A DNA stretch of 64,000 nt from Ga0077555 sp964500805 (lineage in GTDB: Bacteria > Pseudomonadota > Alphaproteobacteria > Rhizobiales > Hyphomicrobiaceae): NCBI GenBank assembly GCA_964500805.1, contig CAZCQH010000004.1, forward strand, positions 62,001 to 126,000. The letters run 5' to 3'. This document shows positions 14,169 through 23,010 of this stretch, piece by piece. The position numbers were made by a program, and so were the translations under genes. Every line of letters starts with the position of its first letter. The stretch's first letter is position 1. The notes beneath the pieces were generated by a model. It was not told the origin of the DNA. It saw nothing but the letters and a program-made list of their open reading frames with translations, and did not search any database.

Positions 14169-16955
14169 ATGCTTCGGCGTGTCGCAGCCGCCATCGTGTT
14201 CGTGGGGGTGTGCACGACTGCTGGTTCGCCGCTCCGCGCTGAAGAGCCTCGTCCAGTCCGCAGCCCGCCAGCGGTGACTGTCGCCGGGCAATCACACGAT
14301 GACGTGCGTCGACGCTTCATACATGGCGCGTTCGCGCTGCAGAGCGCGGCAGGCCAGACCCTTGGCAAGCGATGGGTTGGCGCGACCGAGCCGGATCCGC
14401 TCGCGGAACAGGATGTCTTGAAGGCCCTTGCTGGCCATGAACTTTCCGACATCGACGCTGCTGCGCTCTGGGAGATGCTTGCGGGCGCATCGCACACGCC
14501 ATTCCTTTCGCTGGCGCTCATTGATGCGGCAGTTGCTGCAACGGTGTCTCCCGTTGCTCGGGAGGCCATGTGGGGCGAGCTTGCGGCACTCAGCGACAGG
14601 CTTCCGCGCGAGGAGAACGATCCCACGCGTTCTGTCTCATTGATCGGCCTTTTCGAACGCCATCGACCGGAGCTGCTTCCGCGATTTACTGCCGTTGCTG
14701 ACACCGTCGGCGGTGGCGACGAGATGGTGAAGCTGATGCTGGCAACCCGAATTTTCGGAGCGACGACGGAGGAGAGCGTAGCCTTCCTTGCGAAGGTCAG
14801 TCCGGCCGCACTCGATCGCCGTATCGAGCGCGATCGCAGCGCCGGCAAGCCTGTCAGCTGGCAAAGCAATGCGCTTCTCCAGCTGGGGCCGTGGTACGAG
14901 GCGCGGCGCGCCGCGGAGCTTGCGGCGGCATCGGCCCCGGCGTTGACGGAGGCCGAAATCCGCCACCGCTTCATCCACGGAGCGTTCACGTTCTACGACG
15001 CCGCAGGCAATCGGCGTGGCGTACGTCATGCCGGAAGAACGGCTCTGCCGCTGTCCGAACCCGCCGTGATCAAGGCGTTCGCCGGACATCATCTATCGGC
15101 TGAGGACGCCTCAGCGCTTTGGGAAATGCTCGCCTCCGAGGAGCACGTGTGGCTGTTGAGCCTGCCGCTGTTGCAAGCCGTCATCGCCGCGACCGACACA
15201 ACGCGGGCACGTGAAGCGCTCTGGAGCGAGCTTTCGGCCCTTGCTGCTCGCCTCGGCGTACGGTCGCGCAGGCCTGAACCGTCTTTGATCGGTCTTTTCG
15301 AGCTCCACGCGGCTGATCTCAAACCCTTGCTCACCGAGGTTCACGAAAGTGAGGGCGGCGGCGACGAGATGGTCAAGCTGATGCTGTCGACCAAGATCTT
15401 CGGGACCAACCTCAACGAGGGGTTGACTTTCATCGCCGCGCGCAATCCGGCAGCGCTGGCACGCATGATCGAGCGCGAGCGTGGGCGTGGCAAACCCGTT
15501 GCTTGGGAACGAACCGCCTATGAGCTCTTTCTCAAGTGGAAGAACGACCGCTTGTTGCCCGGTGCCCCGCTTGCGCCGAAAACCTTCGCCGCTCTAGATG
15601 CTATGGGGGAGCAGCTCATCTCCATCCTGAACGCATTGCATGATTTCGATGACAGCGAGCGCAAAAAGCTCGTCGACGGCCTGGGGCCAGCTGAAGTGTT
15701 CAACGTCATCGTCGCAGGTGAGCAGGAGCTCTACCGCCTGGGGACATCGAGCTATCGCAAGTTCCTGCACCCGGTCGTGCTCGCCGGCCTGAAGCAGAGC
15801 GGCTCGTTCGAGGAGTTCTTGCGGCGCATCTCCCTCGAGCGGTTCGGCGAGGAGGCAGCGCGCGTCGCAGCGCGCCGCGGCATCATCTTTCTTCGCGTTG
15901 CGTCGTCGTTCGGAATGATCGATCCGATACTCGAAAGCGTGCGAGATCGCGCTCAGTTCATTGATGACGTGATCGCGACCCTTGGTGATCCCTCGGCTTT
16001 CGAGGCCAACAGCTCCGTGCTGATGGAGGTGTTGACGGCGCCATCCGGCTCTCGGGCGCTGGCCCAGTTCAAGCAAAGCCTGCTCTCTCACCTCTACAAG
16101 CGATACAGCGGCGAGCCGGATGTGGTGCTCCGTAGCGTCTATGGCAGCATGCTCTCGGTTTATCAAACCGTCACCGGCGATCATCGCGACCAGAGCATCG
16201 ACCGGACCTTCGCGCTCGATACCTCGATTTTCCGAGTGCCGTTCGAGCGCCTGTTCAGTCAAAACGGCCGCGGCGCCTATGCCCATCGCATGTTCATGCG
16301 CATGGACCAGGATACCGATGCGCTGGCGTCCTACGCCGGATTTCGCGCGCGCATGCAGCTGCTTGGCGCAGCCCGTCGCGATGAGAAGACCTTCGAGGTG
16401 TTCACTCTGCGCTCCCTCGGCCGCACGATCGAGATCTACGTCAACAAACCATCCGAAACCGGCAACAAGAAGGGCATCACCGACATTGCCGCCGCCCTCG
16501 CTGGCCGTCGCGTCGAGACTGTCATCGGACGGGGCCACACCCAGATCATCACGCCGCTGCAGGCTGACGCAAAGCGCATTGCCGGCGATCGTATCGGCGA
16601 GGTGGCCGCCGTTCTGGTCGGTACCTGCGGCGGTGACGCATCGGTTCGGGAGATGATCGGAACTTTTGGTTACAAGCCGTTCTTTGCGACCAAGGCGACC
16701 GGTCGTGGCATCATCAACAACGCGATCATTGAGGCGTATGTGTCCGGCCTCCGTGCGATGCGTCCCGGTGACCGCCTCTCCATGCCTGACGTTCTGACGC
16801 GAGCGCTGACGCCATTCTTGCGCACCCGCAGCAATGAGGAGCTGCGTACCGACGCGGCCCTCTACGAGGCAAATTTGACCACGGTGTACGCCTCATATTT
16901 GTTCAATGCGCACGTCCGAACGCACCTCCGCCACCCGCAACACGCGGCACGATGA
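14169..16955 (+). CDS. Large exported protein with duplicated N-terminal module and caspase-like C-terminal signature
   Basis: I do not recognise a named family. The product has 928 residues and a signal peptide (AAAIVFVGVCTTAG). Residues of about 45-235 and 263-455 are a tandem duplication sharing RRFIHGAF/RHRFIHGAF, ALWEMLA, SLIGLFE, GGGDEMVKLML, IFG and GKPVxW. A mostly helical central part follows. The last 170 residues contain VIGRGH (His790) and, 30 residues later, AAVLVGTCGG (Cys820). This is the hydrophobic-His and hydrophobic-Cys-Gly arrangement of clan CD cysteine peptidases (caspase, gingipain, separase folds). I infer a possible periplasmic or surface peptidase; this is not shown. 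The ATG at 14169 is favoured by the signal peptide. Confidence 0.75.
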   Translation: MLRRVAAAIVFVGVCTTAGSPLRAEEPRPVRSPPAVTVAGQSHDDVRRRFIHGAFALQSAAGQTLGKRWVGATEPDPLAEQDVLKALAGHELSDIDAAALWEMLAGASHTPFLSLALIDAAVAATVSPVAREAMWGELAALSDRLPREENDPTRSVSLIGLFERHRPELLPRFTAVADTVGGGDEMVKLMLATRIFGATTEESVAFLAKVSPAALDRRIERDRSAGKPVSWQSNALLQLGPWYEARRAAELAAASAPALTEAEIRHRFIHGAFTFYDAAGNRRGVRHAGRTALPLSEPAVIKAFAGHHLSAEDASALWEMLASEEHVWLLSLPLLQAVIAATDTTRAREALWSELSALAARLGVRSRRPEPSLIGLFELHAADLKPLLTEVHESEGGGDEMVKLMLSTKIFGTNLNEGLTFIAARNPAALARMIERERGRGKPVAWERTAYELFLKWKNDRLLPGAPLAPKTFAALDAMGEQLISILNALHDFDDSERKKLVDGLGPAEVFNVIVAGEQELYRLGTSSYRKFLHPVVLAGLKQSGSFEEFLRRISLERFGEEAARVAARRGIIFLRVASSFGMIDPILESVRDRAQFIDDVIATLGDPSAFEANSSVLMEVLTAPSGSRALAQFKQSLLSHLYKRYSGEPDVVLRSVYGSMLSVYQTVTGDHRDQSIDRTFALDTSIFRVPFERLFSQNGRGAYAHRMFMRMDQDTDALASYAGFRARMQLLGAARRDEKTFEVFTLRSLGRTIEIYVNKPSETGNKKGITDIAAALAGRRVETVIGRGHTQIITPLQADAKRIAGDRIGEVAAVLVGTCGGDASVREMIGTFGYKPFFATKATGRGIINNAIIEAYVSGLRAMRPGDRLSMPDVLTRALTPFLRTRSNEELRTDAALYEANLTTVYASYLFNAHVRTHLRHPQHAAR

Positions 16956-17100
16956 TAGCCCGTGCTATGCCGGCGTCCGTGGATTTGAGCGGTCAGCGTC
17001 GAGCGATGCGACACTCGGCTCCGGGTATGAACGTTTCGGGCGGCAGCGGCATATCGTCGTGTCGTTGGACCGCAAACCCGATCCGGCGTATTTTAAGCGC

Positions 17101-17973
17101 ATGAACGACTCTGCCCCGATCAAACCCGCCGCCGCCGTCAAGGTCGGCACCGTGACCTTCGCGCAAAATCGGCCGATCGCGGTCTTTGCTGGCCCTTGCC
17201 AGATGGAGAGTCGCGCGCATGCGCTGGAGATGGCGACCGCACTCAAGGAGATCGCGGGGCGGCTCGGGCTCGGGCTCGTCTACAAGACGAGTTTCGACAA
17301 GGCGAACCGCACCTCGCTCTCGGGCAAGCGCGGGATTGGCCTCGACGGTGCCATCCCCGTCTTCGCGGAGATCCGCGAGAAGCTGGGGCTCCCCATTGTC
17401 ACCGACGTGCACGAGATCGAGCAGTGCGCGCGCGTGGCGCCAGTGGTCGATGTGCTGCAGATCCCGGCCTTCCTCTGTCGCCAAACCGATCTCCTCATTG
17501 CCGCGGCCAAGACCGGCAAGGTGGTGAAGATCAAGAAAGGGCAGTTCTTGGCGCCCTGGGACATGAAGAACGTGGTTGCCAAGGTCACAGGCAGCGGCAA
17601 CCCCAACGTGCTCGTCACCGAGCGCGGCGCCTCGTTCGGCTACAACACGCTGGTCGTCGACATGCGTTCGCTCGCGATCTTGGCCGAGACCGGCGCGCCG
17701 GTAATCTTCGATGCCACGCATTCGGTGCAGCAGCCGGGCGGGCAGGGCACGTCATCGGGCGGTGACCGCCGCTTCGTACCGGTGCTGGCGCGCGCCGCGG
17801 TGGCGGTGGGCATCGCAGGCCTGTTCATCGAGACGCACGAGGCACCGGATCGTGATCCGCTGATTTCGGACGGCCCCAACATGGTGCCGCTGCGCGACTT
17901 CGAAGCCCTCATGCGCGATCTGATGGCCATCGACCGCGTCGCCAAGGCGGGCCTCGCCAGCGGGGCGGCTTAG
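17101..17973 (+). CDS. kdsA: 3-deoxy-8-phosphooctulonate synthase (KDO-8-P synthase)
   Basis: The 290-residue cytoplasmic enzyme condenses phosphoenolpyruvate with arabinose-5-phosphate, the first committed step to KDO in LPS. The signatures are clear: FAGPCQMESRAHALEMA, YKTSFDKANRTS, TDVHEIEQC, IPAFLCRQTDL and FDATHSVQQPGG. The Cys in AGPCQ is a metal ligand of the metal-dependent class. Similarity begins at the ATG at 17101; open frame extends upstream without similarity. The pyrG and eno neighbours common elsewhere are absent. Confidence 0.95.
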   Translation: MNDSAPIKPAAAVKVGTVTFAQNRPIAVFAGPCQMESRAHALEMATALKEIAGRLGLGLVYKTSFDKANRTSLSGKRGIGLDGAIPVFAEIREKLGLPIVTDVHEIEQCARVAPVVDVLQIPAFLCRQTDLLIAAAKTGKVVKIKKGQFLAPWDMKNVVAKVTGSGNPNVLVTERGASFGYNTLVVDMRSLAILAETGAPVIFDATHSVQQPGGQGTSSGGDRRFVPVLARAAVAVGIAGLFIETHEAPDRDPLISDGPNMVPLRDFEALMRDLMAIDRVAKAGLASGAA

Positions 17974-17986
17974 GGCCGAATGTGTC

Positions 17987-19213
17987 GTGGTTGACGTCAC
18001 CAATCAGTCGTTACCGAGTGCGCCGCCGAGATCACGATCGCGCGCCCAGCCGTTGAGGCTCAGGACGGTCGACGCGCGACGCATTTGGCTCCGGGCGCAG
18101 CGGCTCGATGAGGCAACCCCATTCGGCGACGGCGCGCAGGCGACGCAAGCCGCCATCGAGCATCTGGGCTATGTGCAGATCGACACGATCAACGTCATCG
18201 AGCGCTGCCATCACCACATTCTCTTCTCGCGCATTCCTGGCTACCGGCGCGAGCATCTCGCGCAGGCGCAGTCGCACGACAAATCCGTGTTCGAGTACTG
18301 GACGCACGCGCTCTCCTACGTGCCGACGCGCGATCTTGCGATCTACCGCCGCGCCATGAAGCATGACTGGCAGAGCCGCGCGCGCTGGCACGCACCGGTA
18401 GCCGACGCCGAGTTGAAGAGGCTCATCCGCCGCATCGAACGAGACGGCGCGCTCACAATGCGTGACATTGACGAGGAGCCGTCGGAAAAGCTGCACCTGT
18501 GGGCCTCGCGCAAGCCTTCGAAGCGCGTCCTGCAACTCGGCTTCTACAAGGGCCAGCTGGTGATCAGCCAGCGCACCGGCATGCTCAAGACGTATGAGAT
18601 CGCCGAGCGCCACTTCGGCTGGGACACACCGCCGGCGATCGCCAGCGAGCGGGAGTGTCTCGTTCACCGCCTCGATAGCGCGCTACGGGCGCAGGGTGCG
18701 GTAAGCCTCGATTCGATCTGCCATCTCAATGCGCGGCACAAACCCCTGATCCGCCGCATCATCGAGCAGCGCGTCAGGCGGCGCGAGCTGGTGCCGGTGG
18801 CCATCGACGGAGCGGGCAAGCAGGAGCACTGGGCGAGCCCTGAGGCGCTCGATGAGCTGGGTGCGTTGCGCGCCGCTGCCGCCACGGCAGAACCGCTCGC
18901 CCACATCCTCTCGCCATTCGATCCGCTGATCATTCAGAGGAAGCGCCTCAAGCTCTTCTTCGGCTATGAGCACCTGTTCGAGGCCTATGTTCCAAAAGAG
19001 AAGCGCAAGCTCGGTTACTTCGCGCTGCCCGTGCTGATCGGTGACGAGATCGTGGCAGCCCTCGACCTCAAGACGGACCGCGAGCAGGGCCGCCTGCTGA
19101 TCCAGAATTGGACGTGGATGGGCAAAGGGCGGGCCGGGCGCCATAAGCGTACAATCGAGACCGCCCTCGGCCGCTTTGAGACGTTCCAGCTGGCAGGCCG
19201 CACGTCCGAGTGA
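17987..19213 (+). CDS. Winged-helix DNA glycosylase of the AlkX/YcaQ (HTH_42) family
   Basis: This 408-residue protein is of the HTH_42 family. The catalytic-region signature LGYVQIDTINVIERCHHHIL contains Gln-Ile-Asp, matching the Q-x-D motif of AlkX/YcaQ enzymes rather than the Q-x-Q of AlkZ. Family members unhook interstrand crosslinks and remove bulky N-alkyl purines. The C-terminal part includes the conserved ILSPFDPLI segment. The start is GTG at 17987, 13 bases after kdsA, so cotranscription is likely. The last codons (Ser-Glu-TGA) resemble the left edge of the palindromic repeat whose right half follows. Confidence 0.85.
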   Translation: MVDVTNQSLPSAPPRSRSRAQPLRLRTVDARRIWLRAQRLDEATPFGDGAQATQAAIEHLGYVQIDTINVIERCHHHILFSRIPGYRREHLAQAQSHDKSVFEYWTHALSYVPTRDLAIYRRAMKHDWQSRARWHAPVADAELKRLIRRIERDGALTMRDIDEEPSEKLHLWASRKPSKRVLQLGFYKGQLVISQRTGMLKTYEIAERHFGWDTPPAIASERECLVHRLDSALRAQGAVSLDSICHLNARHKPLIRRIIEQRVRRRELVPVAIDGAGKQEHWASPEALDELGALRAAAATAEPLAHILSPFDPLIIQRKRLKLFFGYEHLFEAYVPKEKRKLGYFALPVLIGDEIVAALDLKTDREQGRLLIQNWTWMGKGRAGRHKRTIETALGRFETFQLAGRTSE

Positions 19214-19240
19214 TTTTGGTGCGATCCGGGTGATCGACGC

Positions 19241-19329
19241 GTTGAAGCGCGAGGCGTGAGCTGTCGGACTTCGCCGGAATGTGCGCAGTGCGATGTCATC
19301 GATGCCGTGGCCGGCTCACTCCGACCTAC
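19241..19329. repeat. Dispersed palindromic repeat, right half (copy 4)
   Basis: The stretch contains the inner block CTGTCGGACTTCGCCGGAAT and the right terminal block GGCCGGCTCACTCCGACCTAC, identical to the right arm of copy 2. The left arm is missing or eroded; GTCCGAGTGA at 19204-19213 may be its remnant and would overlap the end of the glycosylase gene. Confidence 0.7.
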
Positions 19330-19362
19330 GTTGGTGTCAGACCTTCGCGGTCTGACACCAAC
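19330..19362. terminator. Perfect 14-bp hairpin between convergent genes
   Basis: GTTGGTGTCAGACC pairs perfectly with GGTCTGACACCAAC around a TTCGC loop. It lies between the ends of two convergent genes (19213 plus, 19393 minus), where a two-way terminator is expected. No T-run follows on either strand, so termination is inferred from position and stem strength. Confidence 0.5.
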
Positions 19363-19392
19363 ACGATGCGGCACCGACAGCCGGCGCCCGCC

Positions 19393-19620
19393 TCAGATCG
19401 CGCGTACGCGGCTGAAGGCGAGCTTGAGCGTCGGGGTATCAGGTGGGATGGCTTTCACCGGCTTCGCGTGTGCGGGTGCCACGACGCTGAGGCAGCCGTG
19501 GCAGGCGGCTCCTGTTCGCTCGGCTGTGCCGGCGACCCCGATCACAACCGCCAGCCCGAAGGCCGAGTACGCCATCATGTTCGCAAAGATGGCCGATAGA
19601 CGCAGGACATTATCGATCAT
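19393..19620 (-). CDS. Small exported or membrane protein, unknown
   Basis: This frame has 75 codons. One hydrophobic segment (about residues 10-30, containing AYSAFGLAVVIGVAG) is followed by a short tail with two Cys (ACHGC). AAGGG lies upstream of the ATG. It is divergent from the rhodanese gene and ends just before the strong hairpin. I do not recognise the family; it could be a secreted small protein. Confidence 0.5.
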   Translation of the reverse strand: MIDNVLRLSAIFANMMAYSAFGLAVVIGVAGTAERTGAACHGCLSVVAPAHAKPVKAIPPDTPTLKLAFSRVRAI

Positions 19621-19804
19621 CAACGAGACCCTTTTTCCTGGAGGAACCGGGGCCGCAGCGCTGGTATTGGGTGACGACAGCCTTCGGCTTGCCGGTCCCT
19701 TCACACTTACGCAAGCTTCTTTAACGTCGAGTTAAGGTTGAAAAATTGTTAGCAAGTGCCGCGCCTGGGTGCGAAAGTGCAAAAACGAGCCGAGGAGACG
19801 TTCC

Positions 19805-21397
19805 ATGCCCAAGTCCGTCGACGCAAACACTTTGAAGTCGTGGCTCTCCGATGGTGCGGAGATAGCTCTGTTCGATGTGCGCGAAGTCGGACCTTACTCC
19901 GAGGGTCATCCCTTCTTCGCTGTGCCCCTGCATTACAGCCGCCTCGAGCTCGACATCGAAAAGCTGGCACCGCTGAAATCTGTGCGCATGGTGCTGCTCG
20001 ACGGCGGCGATGACCTCGCGCAACGCGCCGCGCGCCGCGCCGAGGCGCTAGGCTACTGCAATGTGCACGTTCTCAATGGTGGCGCGCCGGCATGGAAGGC
20101 CGCAGGCTTCACGCTGTTCGAAGGCGTCAACGTACCTTCGAAGGCGTTCGGCGAGGTGATCGAGATCGAACGGCACACTCCGCGCATCAGCTGCCGCCAG
20201 CTCGTCGAAATGAAAGAGCGCGGCGAGAACATGGTGATCGTCGACGGGCGTACGTGGGCCGAGTACCGGAACTTCAACATTCCCGGCGGGATCAGCCTGC
20301 CCAACGGCGAGCTGGCGTTGCGCATTGACCGGCTCGCCCCTGATCCCAAGACCAAGATCGTGGTCAACTGCGCCGGCCGCACGCGCTCCATCATCGGAGC
20401 ACAGACGCTCATCGACTTCGGCGTCAAGAACGAGGTTGTGGCGCTCGAGAATGGCACTCAGGGCTGGTGGCTCGAAGGCCTGACCGTGGAGAAGGGTGCC
20501 GATCGGCAGGCGCCGGCCGCGACCAGCGACGCCGCGCTGCTTGATGAGAAGCGCGCGAAGGCTCGAGCACATGCGACGAGGAACAAGGTCGGTTTCGTGT
20601 CGGCCGCCGAAGTGCTGCAATGGGTGGGTGATCAAAGCCGCAGCCTGTTCCTGTTCGACATTCGCACGGCCGAGGAGGTCGCGCGTGGCACGATCTCCGG
20701 ATTCGCTCACGCTCCGGGCGGGCAGCTCCAGCAAGCGACCGACCTTTGGGTCGGTGTGCGCAATGCGCGCATCGTGCTCGCCGACGAGGATGGCATCCGG
20801 GCGCCGATGGTGGCGGCGTGGCTACGCCAACTCGGGCACGAATCGCACGTAATGCCGGATACGCCCGAGACACGGCAGGCGTTCGCGAAAGCTGGCGTCG
20901 CGGAACAACGCAAGCCGAGCTTCGATCCGGCGTCCATCCGCCTCCGGGCGGCTTCACCGCAGGACCTTTCGCATCTGCTCTGGAGTGGTCAGGGGACGGG
21001 CATCGATCTCAGGTCGAGCGCGGACTACCGGAAGGGTCACGTGCCGGGCTCGGTGTGGTCGATCCGGCCGTACGTCGCGTCGGCCGTCAGGGATCCTGGT
21101 CAGCCGGTGGTGCTCATCGCGGATGATCCAGGCGTGGCGCAGATCGCGGCGCTGGACCTGCGCGACGCCGGTTGCAGCGATATTGCGATCCTGGCCGGTG
21201 GCATTCGCGCGTGGACGGCGGACGGCCAGAAGCTCAACGCGGCCGACAATCCGCCCGACAGGGAGCGCATCGACTTCGTTTTCCACACGCTCGGGCGCAA
21301 CGAGGGCAATCTCGACGCCGCGCGCGCCTACATCGCCTGGGAGGTTGGCCTCGTGGATCAACTCGATGCTCAGGAGCGCGGAGCGTTTCGCCTGTGA
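19805..21397 (+). CDS. Protein with four rhodanese-like domains (one with an active-site Cys)
   Basis: The protein has 530 residues with four successive rhodanese modules at roughly residues 5-115, 130-240, 265-370 and 380-500. Only the second keeps a catalytic cysteine loop (VNCAGRTRSI). The matching loops of the others, VLLDGGDD, VLADEDG and VLIADDPG, lack Cys. Rhodaneses move sulfane sulfur, and inactive copies often bind anions or proteins. GAGGAG precedes the ATG at 19805. The stop overlaps the start of the next gene (GTGA), which implies translational coupling with the transporter. Confidence 0.88.
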   Translation: MPKSVDANTLKSWLSDGAEIALFDVREVGPYSEGHPFFAVPLHYSRLELDIEKLAPLKSVRMVLLDGGDDLAQRAARRAEALGYCNVHVLNGGAPAWKAAGFTLFEGVNVPSKAFGEVIEIERHTPRISCRQLVEMKERGENMVIVDGRTWAEYRNFNIPGGISLPNGELALRIDRLAPDPKTKIVVNCAGRTRSIIGAQTLIDFGVKNEVVALENGTQGWWLEGLTVEKGADRQAPAATSDAALLDEKRAKARAHATRNKVGFVSAAEVLQWVGDQSRSLFLFDIRTAEEVARGTISGFAHAPGGQLQQATDLWVGVRNARIVLADEDGIRAPMVAAWLRQLGHESHVMPDTPETRQAFAKAGVAEQRKPSFDPASIRLRAASPQDLSHLLWSGQGTGIDLRSSADYRKGHVPGSVWSIRPYVASAVRDPGQPVVLIADDPGVAQIAALDLRDAGCSDIAILAGGIRAWTADGQKLNAADNPPDRERIDFVFHTLGRNEGNLDAARAYIAWEVGLVDQLDAQERGAFRL

Positions 21398-22908
21398 GTG
21401 CGGAGCAGCCGGCAGCGGGTCCAGCGCCCAGCATCTGGTCGCGGCAATATGTGTCGGAGCGGCTCCAGGAAGCCGTTCTGACGCCGGTCAGGTCGATCAA
21501 GGCCGCCTATCTGCCGCTGCTGATGGTCTATTTTGCCTATGGTGCCATGGCGATCATCGGCGTCGCGCAGGCGTTCTGGGTGAAGAAGGCGCTGACGCTG
21601 ACGCCGGTGGAGCTTGCTGCGCTCGCCGTCTGGCTCTCGCTGCCGTGGACGGTCAAGATGGTGTTCGGCGAGCTGGTCGACACCGTCGCCGTCTTCGGCT
21701 CGCGTCGCCGCGGTTATGTATTCCTCGGCGGTAGCATGGTCGCGGCGGGACTGCTGATCATGGCGGGTGCTGCGTCGGGCGGGCTGACGATCCTCTCTGC
21801 CAACCAGCTCTATGTGATCGCCTCGCTCCTCATGGTCATCGGCCTGGTCGTGCAGGACGTTGTCGCCGACGCCATGAGCACCGAGGTGGTGCCGCGTGTT
21901 GCCGCCGACGGTAGCCCGAGACCCAAGGAGGAGATCGACGCCGAGCTCGGCATGGTCCAGGTGCTGGGCCGGCTCGCGCTGTCGCTCGGTGCCGTATTGA
22001 CCGCAGGGCTGGCGGGGGTGCTCGCGTCGGTGCTGCCTTACGCAACCGTGTTTCTCATCGGCTTGATCGTGCCGATGATCTCAGTCAGTGGGGCGACGAT
22101 GGTGCGCCTTGAGACGCCGGAAGCGCGCGCCATCGACTGGCAGGTGCTCGGTGGCGGGCTGGCGTTCGGTGCATTCGTCATCGTGATGGGCCTCACACAG
22201 GTGCCACTCGGCCAGGAGGTCGTGTTCCTGGTGTCCATGGCGGTCGTGGTGTGGATGCTCTCCCGGGTCATCAAGCACGCGAGCGCGGACGCGAAGATGA
22301 CCATCATCTTCGCGGCGATCCTGATCTTCCTCTATCGCTCGTCGCCAAATGCCGGGCCGGGCTACACTTGGTTCACGATCGATAGAGTGGGTTTCGACGA
22401 AGCATTCCAGGGCACGCTCGCCCAGATCGGCTCGGCGCTGGCGCTGGCGGCGGCGTGGCTGCTCTCGCACGCCATCACGCACCAGCCGGTGCGGCGTGTG
22501 CTGCTGTGGCTGGTGATCCTCGGTGCCATCGTGTCGCTGCCGGGCTGGGCGCTGACGCTCGGGGTGCACGAGTGGACGGAGCGCATGTTCGGGTTCGGTG
22601 CGCGCACGATTGCGATCGTGGACGCGGCAACGGCATCGCCCCTCATTCAGATCAGCATGATACCGATGCTCACTCTGATCGCGATCCACGCGCCGGCGGG
22701 CCATCGCGCAATCTGGTTCGCTCTGATGGCCTCGCTTATGAACCTGGCGCTGACGGCGGGCGAGCTGCAGACCAAGTATCTCAACATGATCTGGCCTGTC
22801 GATCGCGGTCAGTACGAAAACTTGCCGACTCTCTACGGAGCGGCATGGCTGATCGGCCTCGTGGTGCCGCTCGCCGCGATCCTGCTCTTCGGCCGACGGA
22901 TCAGGTAG
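21394..22908 (+). CDS. MFS-type transporter, BT1/folate-biopterin-like
   Basis: This membrane protein has 504 residues and about 12 hydrophobic segments. KAAYLPLLMVYFAYG opens the first helix. Features resembling the BT1 branch of the major facilitator superfamily are WTVKMVFGELVDTV, SRRRGYVFLGG and VVQDVVADAMSTEVV. The start GTG (21394) overlaps the rhodanese stop by four bases. Coupling to a multi-rhodanese protein hints at a sulfur-compound or conjugated substrate, but this is only inference. Confidence 0.85.
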   Translation: MSAEQPAAGPAPSIWSRQYVSERLQEAVLTPVRSIKAAYLPLLMVYFAYGAMAIIGVAQAFWVKKALTLTPVELAALAVWLSLPWTVKMVFGELVDTVAVFGSRRRGYVFLGGSMVAAGLLIMAGAASGGLTILSANQLYVIASLLMVIGLVVQDVVADAMSTEVVPRVAADGSPRPKEEIDAELGMVQVLGRLALSLGAVLTAGLAGVLASVLPYATVFLIGLIVPMISVSGATMVRLETPEARAIDWQVLGGGLAFGAFVIVMGLTQVPLGQEVVFLVSMAVVVWMLSRVIKHASADAKMTIIFAAILIFLYRSSPNAGPGYTWFTIDRVGFDEAFQGTLAQIGSALALAAAWLLSHAITHQPVRRVLLWLVILGAIVSLPGWALTLGVHEWTERMFGFGARTIAIVDAATASPLIQISMIPMLTLIAIHAPAGHRAIWFALMASLMNLALTAGELQTKYLNMIWPVDRGQYENLPTLYGAAWLIGLVVPLAAILLFGRRIR

Positions 22909-23010
22909 GAAGCGCGGTGGCGTTCCGGCATCTGATGGGCAATGGCCACATTTCCTAAAGACGGCCGCCGCCATCGGGAGCCATCCCGTCCATTCAGTCG
23001 ATGTCGTCCA

